Origin: Klebsiella huaxiensis
GTDB lineage: Bacteria; Pseudomonadota; Gammaproteobacteria; Enterobacterales; Enterobacteriaceae
Reading direction: 5' to 3'
Assembly (NCBI RefSeq): GCF_003261575.2
Contig: NZ_CP036175.1
Span: 1,736,001-1,800,000 of the forward strand
Length of the DNA stretch: 64,000 nucleotides
Shown: positions 58,786-64,000 of the stretch, piece by piece
Layout of the letters: each line of letters begins with the position of its first letter
Position numbering within the stretch: position 1 is the stretch's first letter
Notes under the pieces: generated by a model
Databases searched by the model: none
What the model was told of the DNA's origin: nothing
The model's input: the letters and a program-made list of their open reading frames with translations, nothing else
Program-made: the position numbers and the translations under genes

Positions 58786-59948
58786 GCCAGCAGGGTGATG
58801 GGATGTTCGCAGCGTTTGCTGGTGGACATCTCAATTTGCCATTTGCAGGTTTCGCAATCGGTCACTACCAGGTCAGCGCCGCTCTCTTCAATTTGCCGGA
58901 ACAGCGGTGCGCCAATCGCCTGCGATGAGTCGTAGTTCTCCGACTTAAACCCGTAGGTTCCGGCGATCCCGCAGCACTGGGAGTCGAGCACTTCAAGCTG
59001 TAATCCGGGGATTAGCCGCAGCAGCTCAAGGGTATACAGCGACCAGCCCATTTTCTCCATATGACAAGGCGTGTGATAAACCACCTTCAGCGGCAGCGGT
59101 TTTAACTTCAGAGGCCGACCCGCATCCAACTGACGCCAGATCCAGCGGGTTGCCAGCTCGACCCGGTCGCGAATGTCGTGGTTGTCGATATCAAGCACGT
59201 GCGGATATTCATCGCGCAGGGTGAAGGTGCAGGTTGATGACGTGGCGACAATCGGCAGGCTATTTTCCCGCATCGCGGTGACGTTGCTCAGCGCCTGTTT
59301 ACGCGCTTTAGCAAAAAAACCGTTGGCAATCAGCGGCACCCCGCAGCACTTCTCTTTGCTGAGCAGTTGAACGCCGATGCCCATCGCATTGAGTACATGA
59401 ACCAGATCTTTTCCGAGCTGAGGATGGTTGTAGTTCACATAGCAGCCGTGAAAGAACGCCACCTGCTCGCTGTACTGTGCCTGTTGGGCGGCCAGTTGAC
59501 GAAAGGCGCGGCGGAAGGTGCCAAAGCCATATTTGGGCAGCGTGCGGCGATGGTCGATTTTGAGCGCCGCATCCAGAATCCGGCGTACCGGCATTAGACC
59601 GGTGGCAACGTTGACCAGTGGAGCAAACGGCGTGGAGAGCGTCCCCATTAGATCGGTATGACTGAGGATCGCATCGCGTAATGTCGGCTTTTGCTGGCTG
59701 TATTGGATGCGTGCCCGCTGAATAATATCGCCGATTTTGACATCTGAAGGGCAGGCCACCTCGCAGCGTTTGCAGTTGATACAGTATTTTAATGCTTCAT
59801 CGTAAAGCGCCCCGTCTTTCAGGCGCAGGCGTTCGCCGTCCGGGCCAGCCTGTTTTGGCCCTGGATAGCGTGGATTGACCCGACTGACCGGGCAGGTCGT
59901 GGTGCAAACGGTGCATTTAATACAGTGTTCGAATCGGGTGTCGTTCAT
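58770..59948 (-). CDS. glpC: Anaerobic glycerol-3-phosphate dehydrogenase subunit C
   Basis: Membrane-associated iron-sulfur subunit that passes electrons from GlpAB to the quinone pool. The 392 residues (E. coli 396) carry two 4Fe-4S ferredoxin motifs, CIKCTVCTTTCPV near residue 10 and CINCKRCEVACPS near 58, and two CCG-type cysteine-rich domains, with KEKCCGVPL and LDSQCCGIAGTYG. It is the last gene of glpABC; its ATG overlaps the glpB stop by four bases. Confidence 0.96.
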   Translation of the reverse strand: MNDTRFEHCIKCTVCTTTCPVSRVNPRYPGPKQAGPDGERLRLKDGALYDEALKYCINCKRCEVACPSDVKIGDIIQRARIQYSQQKPTLRDAILSHTDLMGTLSTPFAPLVNVATGLMPVRRILDAALKIDHRRTLPKYGFGTFRRAFRQLAAQQAQYSEQVAFFHGCYVNYNHPQLGKDLVHVLNAMGIGVQLLSKEKCCGVPLIANGFFAKARKQALSNVTAMRENSLPIVATSSTCTFTLRDEYPHVLDIDNHDIRDRVELATRWIWRQLDAGRPLKLKPLPLKVVYHTPCHMEKMGWSLYTLELLRLIPGLQLEVLDSQCCGIAGTYGFKSENYDSSQAIGAPLFRQIEESGADLVVTDCETCKWQIEMSTSKRCEHPITLLAQALA

Positions 59949-61204
59949 GATTCACCTCCGGCAAGCTCGCTGATCAGCTTCGCGGCGTGTAGCGCTGTCA
60001 CCGCACAGACGCCGCCGCCGCATCCCAGCGCGATGGCGTCAAAACCCCCAAGCACAGAACCGATGGCGAACAGATTCTCCAGCGTCTCCCCATGAAGCTG
60101 CGGGCGCAGGGAGGCATCCGTTTTCAGGCCGAAGCGCTGCCAGGGTTGCGAGGCAAAAAAGTCCCGTTGATACCAGTTTTCGCGCGGCAGAGTCTGCTGA
60201 AGGTCGAGGCCAAGAATCGGCTCCCGCACGCCGTTTCGTTCGGCGACCAGCCCATTGCTAAAAAAGCTGCCGCTGGCCAGCACCGTGAAGCGCGGGCGCA
60301 GTGGGATATCACCGTGGTTACGCGTCCAGACTGCGTTAACAAGGCCGTCCTGGTGGCTGATATTGACCGCTTCGTCGCCGGTAAGCCAGGTGCCGCCGCT
60401 GCGGACGAACTGCCGCTGTAGCTGGGCGTGCAGACGCATGCCCGGCACCGACGGCGGTAGAGTGGGCAGCAGGCGAAGCGGGCAGGGCAGACGCTGTTGG
60501 AGCCAGCGATACAACCGGTCGTCGGCGAGACCGAAGCAGGCGGGCATGATTAGCAGGTCGTGTTGTTGCGCCAGCGGACGAAGAGCCATCAGCAGCGCGG
60601 GCCAGTGGATTTCATCATCCAGCAGGCGGGCAATATTGGCGGCGCGAAATTCGGACGGGTTATCGCGCAGGACGTCGAGCAGCGGTAAATCAATCTCTTG
60701 CGCAGTGGCGCTGATGCCGTTCTGGTTCAGTGAAGCGGCGGCCAGGTGCGGTTGAAAATCGGCAAAACCGCTGATGCCGACCAGGCCAACCCGACGGGCT
60801 GGCAGCGGTGCGGTGGCGATCTCCTGCGGTGAAAGCCAGGCCGCGCGTAGCGTGCCTAACGGTGTGACCCGCAGATGCGGCTGGCTGGTATCCCCCTGCA
60901 TAGCGATATTGCAGTAGGTAAGCAGGCTCTGGGTTTGCGCGGCGTACTCCATGACCTGTTTGACGCCAAGTCTGGCATAAGGGTGTTCGGGAAGCTGCTT
61001 TGTTAACTGGCCGATGCCGTGAGCGACATCGGTGACGGTTTCGCCGTTCGGCAGCGCGGAGAGTAAATCCAGCGAGGCGGAAGAGAAGTGCAGGGCGCTC
61101 TGACCACGGCTGATAATCACGCTACGCAGGCCGCGTTGATTTAGCGCCAGTCCGCACAGGAGTCCGGCGAGTCCGCCACCGATAATCGCGCAATCAAACT
61201 TCAT
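59945..61204 (-). CDS. glpB: Anaerobic glycerol-3-phosphate dehydrogenase subunit B
   Basis: Flavoprotein subunit of the GlpABC dehydrogenase, 419 residues, equal to E. coli. The N-terminal dinucleotide-binding motif is IIGGGLAGLLCGLALNQRG, and the C-terminal FAD motif is FAIGSVLGGFDAIALGCGGG. It overlaps glpA upstream by 11 bases and glpC downstream by four. The frame is intact. Confidence 0.96.
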   Translation of the reverse strand: MKFDCAIIGGGLAGLLCGLALNQRGLRSVIISRGQSALHFSSASLDLLSALPNGETVTDVAHGIGQLTKQLPEHPYARLGVKQVMEYAAQTQSLLTYCNIAMQGDTSQPHLRVTPLGTLRAAWLSPQEIATAPLPARRVGLVGISGFADFQPHLAAASLNQNGISATAQEIDLPLLDVLRDNPSEFRAANIARLLDDEIHWPALLMALRPLAQQHDLLIMPACFGLADDRLYRWLQQRLPCPLRLLPTLPPSVPGMRLHAQLQRQFVRSGGTWLTGDEAVNISHQDGLVNAVWTRNHGDIPLRPRFTVLASGSFFSNGLVAERNGVREPILGLDLQQTLPRENWYQRDFFASQPWQRFGLKTDASLRPQLHGETLENLFAIGSVLGGFDAIALGCGGGVCAVTALHAAKLISELAGGES

Positions 61205-62819
61205 CCTGATGCTCCTTTTCTAGCCCGCACAGGCCGAGATAGACCCAGCGGGTGAACTCACTTTCGCGAAGTGCATCGCCCCATGCGATGGGCTGCACGC
61301 CTTTCCAGCGTTCGTTGAGAAATTCGGACAGCTGCGTTAGCGAGCGGGCGGAAGTGGTGACGTTGAAACGCTGGAGCAGTCCGGCGGCGCGGCAGGCGCA
61401 AAGCTCGCCCTGGCAGGTTCCCATGCCAATCCGGGTACGGCGGCGTAAATCGAGCAGGTTTTTTACCGCCAGATTTTCTACTGCGTACTGAACTTCTCCG
61501 GCGGTGACCGCCTCGCATTCGCAGATCAGGCTACGGTGCTGACGGCTATCGCCAAGCCATGCCGGGGTGCGGTCGCCGTGGCGGTAAATAGCCGACCCGC
61601 GTAGCGGCGCGGGTAAAGAGATAATTTTGCGCAGGGTGGTTTCCGTGGGTTCTTGCGAGCCCGGCAGCGGCGTGTCGGCGGTGGTGCAGGCGACGGCGTT
61701 ACCGAGCTTACGGCATACGGCATCGGTGGCCCATTCCGCCATCAGGCGATAGGTCATCAGCTTGCCGCCGGTAATGGTAATAAAGCCGTTCAGACCGTCG
61801 CGCTCGGCGTGGTCGAGCAGAACGATGCCGCGGCTGACGCTACGTCCGCTCGGGTCGTCATCGCTTGCGACCAGCGGGCGCACGCCGGAGTAGGCGCGCA
61901 GTACTCGAGTGCGGCCCAGCACCGGGGCCAGCTTTTCGCCTTCGCGCAGTAGAATATCAACTTCGGCGGCGGTGACCCGATTGTCATCAATCTCATCGTA
62001 AGCGATGTGCGTTGAGGTGGTACCAATCAGCGAGATGGTATCGCCGGGGACCAGGATATCGGCATCGGCAGGTTTACGGCAGCGGTTGATAACCTGCTGG
62101 TTAATGCGATGGTCGAGGATAAGCAGCGAGCCCTTAGCCGGGAACATGGCGACGCGCAGGTCGGCATATTCGGCGATGCGCTGCCCCCAGATCCCGGCAG
62201 CGTTAACCACCACGCTGGCGCGTAGAGCCTGCGCCTGACGCTGTGAGTGGTTGTAGAGTTGTACGCCGCTGACGGTATCGCCATTGCGCAGCAGACCCGT
62301 CACTTCGCAGCCGGTATAAATCAAGGCGCCATGCTCGCGAGCATCCAGCATATTGGCGGCAGTGAGGCGGAACGGGTCGACTGTGCCGTCAGGAACCTGC
62401 ACCGCGCCGAGCAGCGTTGGGTTAACCGCAGGCTCAATACGCAGCGCTTCGGCAGGTGTCAGAGGATTGGCATCGATGCCCGCTTGTTGACAGGCGGTAA
62501 TAAAGGTTTGCTGGTAGGCCAGGTCGTCTTCGGGGAGGGTGATAAACAATCCGCTGGTCGGTTCAATACAGTGGCGGGCGATGCGGCGTAAAATGCGGTT
62601 TTCGCTGATGCACTCCCGCGCTGATTCGCTATCGGTGACCGCATAGCGCGCGCCGCTGTGCAGCAATCCATGGTTGCGGCCAGTAGCCCCGGTAGCGATA
62701 TCATAACGCTCAACCAGCGCCACCTTCAGTCCGCGCAGCGCGCAGTCGCGCGCAATTCCGGCACCCGTTGCGCCGCCGCCAATAATAATGACCTCGAAGT
62801 CTGAGTTGGCAGAATTCAT
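61194..62819 (-). CDS. glpA: Anaerobic glycerol-3-phosphate dehydrogenase subunit A
   Basis: Catalytic FAD subunit oxidising sn-glycerol-3-phosphate to dihydroxyacetone phosphate during anaerobic growth. The 541 residues have the FAD motif IIGGGATGAGIARDCALRG, the substrate region TGATGRNHGLLHSGARYAV, and a C-terminal BFD-like iron-sulfur domain with CECEAVTAGEV and RIGMGTCQGELCACR. It is the first gene of glpABC. Two GlpR-like operators lie just upstream. In E. coli the divergent gene is glpT; here that position has only a gene remnant. Confidence 0.97.
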   Translation of the reverse strand: MNSANSDFEVIIIGGGATGAGIARDCALRGLKVALVERYDIATGATGRNHGLLHSGARYAVTDSESARECISENRILRRIARHCIEPTSGLFITLPEDDLAYQQTFITACQQAGIDANPLTPAEALRIEPAVNPTLLGAVQVPDGTVDPFRLTAANMLDAREHGALIYTGCEVTGLLRNGDTVSGVQLYNHSQRQAQALRASVVVNAAGIWGQRIAEYADLRVAMFPAKGSLLILDHRINQQVINRCRKPADADILVPGDTISLIGTTSTHIAYDEIDDNRVTAAEVDILLREGEKLAPVLGRTRVLRAYSGVRPLVASDDDPSGRSVSRGIVLLDHAERDGLNGFITITGGKLMTYRLMAEWATDAVCRKLGNAVACTTADTPLPGSQEPTETTLRKIISLPAPLRGSAIYRHGDRTPAWLGDSRQHRSLICECEAVTAGEVQYAVENLAVKNLLDLRRRTRIGMGTCQGELCACRAAGLLQRFNVTTSARSLTQLSEFLNERWKGVQPIAWGDALRESEFTRWVYLGLCGLEKEHQDEV

Positions 62820-62830
62820 TCTGTGCCCCC

Positions 62831-62890
62831 GATGTTCGTTTTACATCATTAAGGCACGTGTTTATTTATTTTTGTTTGATATCGAACATA
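62831..62890. promoter_or_regulatory. GlpR operators upstream of glpA
   Basis: Compared with the GlpR consensus WATGTTCGWTAWCGAACATW, the sequence at 62871-62890 (TTTGTTTGATATCGAACATA) agrees at 18 of 20 positions and that at 62831-62850 (GATGTTCGTTTTACATCATT) at 15 of 20. Both lie within 75 bases of the glpA start. They suggest that glpABC is repressed by GlpR and induced by glycerol-3-phosphate as in E. coli. Confidence 0.7.
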
Positions 62891-62958
62891 TTCGAACTTA
62901 AAACGAAAATTTTATTGCCGTTTTGTGCAGCGGATCGTTTAAATTTTGCCTTCTGTGA

Positions 62959-63238
62959 CCCGTTGATGGAGGCACTTATATTGCCGACAATTTGCATGCC
63001 ACCGCTGACAAAGCCGGACAGCTGGTAACCTGTTTTCTGATCGCGGCGATTATTATTCGCCCGTTTGCCGGGCAGCGGGTAGGGAAATATTCGAATAAAA
63101 CGGTTCTGATGTTTTCTTCTCTGGCCTTTTTGGTAGTGACTGCGTTATATCCGCTTTGCCATTCTATCGAAGCATTGCTATTTATTCGCGTGCTTCATGG
63201 GAGCACTTTTGGGGTGATAACAACGGTGAAGGGGGCGA
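62959..63238 (+). pseudogene. Remnant of a major facilitator transporter gene
   Basis: About 93 codons of an MFS-type protein with neither end. The readable part, from ADNLHATADKAGQLVTCFLI through IIIRPFAGQRVGKYSNKTVL (the helix 2-3 loop motif) to LFIRVLHGSTFGVITTVKG, covers roughly helices 2 to 4. Upstream the frame is closed by a stop at 62956-62958 and no start with a ribosome-binding site is seen. Downstream the frame runs straight into the half-repeat at 63239. It is not GlpT-like. It lies where E. coli has glpT-glpQ. Confidence 0.75.
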
Positions 63239-63299
63239 TTTCTGCGCGCTGTCCGGGTCCAAACTGTCTGCGCCAATAACGCCTGTTGGGATAGGCTCT
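63239..63299. repeat. Half copy of the MITE-like repeat, joined to the MFS remnant
   Basis: These 61 bases match 34848-34908 at 55 positions and end with the same TGGGATAGGCTCT terminal repeat. The left half, including the partner terminal repeat and the central module, is missing, so a deletion probably joined the element to the transporter gene. Confidence 0.8.
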
Positions 63300-63304
63300 A
63301 AGCA

Positions 63305-63559
63305 TTACATCTCAATTTCAATGTCCCCTTTTGCCCGGCAGCAGCAGGGCAAAATTTCTCCCGGCTGGATAAACGCCAGCGGCTCGGTTAGCCAGTCAAC
63401 CTGACCGGAAACCAGCCGCGTGCGGCAGGAGCCGCAGTAGCCTTCGCGGCACTGATACTCCACGTCGATATTGTGCGATTCCAGGGCTGCCAGCAGGGAG
63501 GGATGTTCATCCTGACACTCAAGACGAGTGTCAGAAATCTTCAGAAAAATGCGTTTCAT
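63305..63559 (-). CDS. yfaE: [2Fe-2S] ferredoxin YfaE, radical maintenance partner of NrdB
   Basis: Small plant-type ferredoxin, 84 residues, matching E. coli YfaE, which helps assemble and restore the diferric-tyrosyl radical cofactor of NrdB. The cluster cysteines are in YQCREGYCGSCRTRL (C-x4-C-x2-C), with the fourth in ILPCCCRAKGD. The ATG overlaps the nrdB stop by one codon step (ATGA), so the two are translationally coupled in the nrdAB-yfaE operon. Confidence 0.95.
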   Translation of the reverse strand: MKRIFLKISDTRLECQDEHPSLLAALESHNIDVEYQCREGYCGSCRTRLVSGQVDWLTEPLAFIQPGEILPCCCRAKGDIEIEM

Positions 63560-64000
63560 CAGAGCTGGAAGTTGCTCAGATCGTCGGCGTCGACTTCGGA
63601 ATCGATCTGCCCGACCAGGTAAGAACTGACCTCCACTTCCTGTGGCGCAACCTGCACGTTATCGGACACCAGCCAGGTGTTGATCCATGGGATCGGGTTG
63701 GAGCGGGTCTGGAACGGCAGATCGAGACCGACTGCCTGCATGCGGATATTGGTGATGTACTCCACATACTGACAGAGGATATCTTTGTTCAGGCCGATCA
63801 TCGAGCCGTCACGGAACAGATAGTCCGCCCACTCTTTCTCCTGCTGCGCCGCCAGCACGAACAGGTCATAGCACTCCTGCTTGCACTCTTCAGCAATTTC
63901 CGCCATTTCCGGGTCATCGACGCCAGAACGCAGCAGGTTCAGCATATGTTGAGTGCCGGTCAGGTGCAGCGCTTCGTCACGGGCGATCAGGCGGATAATT
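63559..64000 (-). CDS. nrdB: Ribonucleotide reductase class Ia, beta subunit, partial (N-terminus outside window)
   Basis: Small subunit of aerobic class Ia ribonucleotide reductase, holding the diiron-tyrosyl radical cofactor. The window contains the C-terminal 147 codons of about 376. The ARDEALHL segment at the window edge has the glutamate and histidine of the iron site (E-x2-H). The C-terminal tail ends DADDLSNFQL, the peptide that docks onto NrdA. Its stop overlaps the yfaE start. Confidence 0.97.
   Translation of the reverse strand, partial: IIRLIARDEALHLTGTQHMLNLLRSGVDDPEMAEIAEECKQECYDLFVLAAQQEKEWADYLFRDGSMIGLNKDILCQYVEYITNIRMQAVGLDLPFQTRSNPIPWINTWLVSDNVQVAPQEVEVSSYLVGQIDSEVDADDLSNFQL

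Noticed and set aside
1..64000. tRNA, rRNA, CRISPR array or prophage genes
   Set aside because: No cloverleaf-like sequence, regularly spaced direct repeats, or phage structural genes were noticed on either strand.

Overview
The window is chromosomal DNA of an enterobacterium. Gene order and protein sequences follow the Escherichia coli pta-ackA to nrdB segment. Klebsiella/Raoultella-like details (the NuoC N-terminus, a 4-residue NuoB insertion, tctCBA-tctDE, a KatA-type catalase) suggest that group or a close relative; this is inference from remembered sequences, not a search. No tRNA, rRNA, CRISPR array, prophage or intact insertion sequence was seen.

Layout. 1-3122: pta (3' end outside the window) and ackA, the phosphate acetyltransferase-acetate kinase pathway. 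3460-9034: yfbV, yfbU, hxpA, yfbS, yfbR and alaA. 9920-10846: the regulator lrhA behind an 885-base AT-rich gap. 11499-26604: the complete thirteen-gene nuo operon for NADH:quinone oxidoreductase (complex I), interrupted between nuoL and nuoM by a REP and a second repeat. 26803-33758: a chaperone-usher fimbrial locus lying between nuoN and rbn, flanked by two FimB/FimE-type tyrosine recombinase genes. 33807-42491: rbn, elaA and the menaquinone genes menF-menD-menH-menB-menC-menE. 42493-44109: a yjdF-like membrane protein and an exported Asp-box protein. 44293-49463: the tripartite tricarboxylate transporter tctCBA with its divergent two-component system tctDE. 49455-54379: nudI, a broken rpn gene, katA, yfaZ and yfaY. 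54585-58746: the L-rhamnonate genes rhmR-rhmD-rhmT-rhmA. 58770-62819: glpABC, anaerobic glycerol-3-phosphate dehydrogenase. 62959-64000: a remnant of a major facilitator gene, half of a repeat, then yfaE and the 3' end of nrdB.

The most interesting structure is upstream of the fimbrial major subunit gene. A 15-base perfect inverted repeat (27363-27377 and 27635-27649) brackets a segment of about 257 bases. Inside it, next to the left repeat, is a promoter-like sequence (TTGACA, 17 bases, TAGCAT) pointing away from the fimbrial genes. Inversion would place it about 150 bases upstream of the major subunit start. I read this as a fim-type phase switch captured in the OFF orientation, with repeats unlike the canonical E. 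coli fimS repeats. The recombinase gene beside it keeps every expected catalytic residue. The recombinase gene at the far end of the cluster has lost three of six, so it may be non-catalytic.

Other decay and insertion marks: an rpn gene with its nuclease core deleted and a frame change, the MFS remnant where E. coli has glpT-glpQ-inaA, and three different intergenic repeats that share one central hairpin module.
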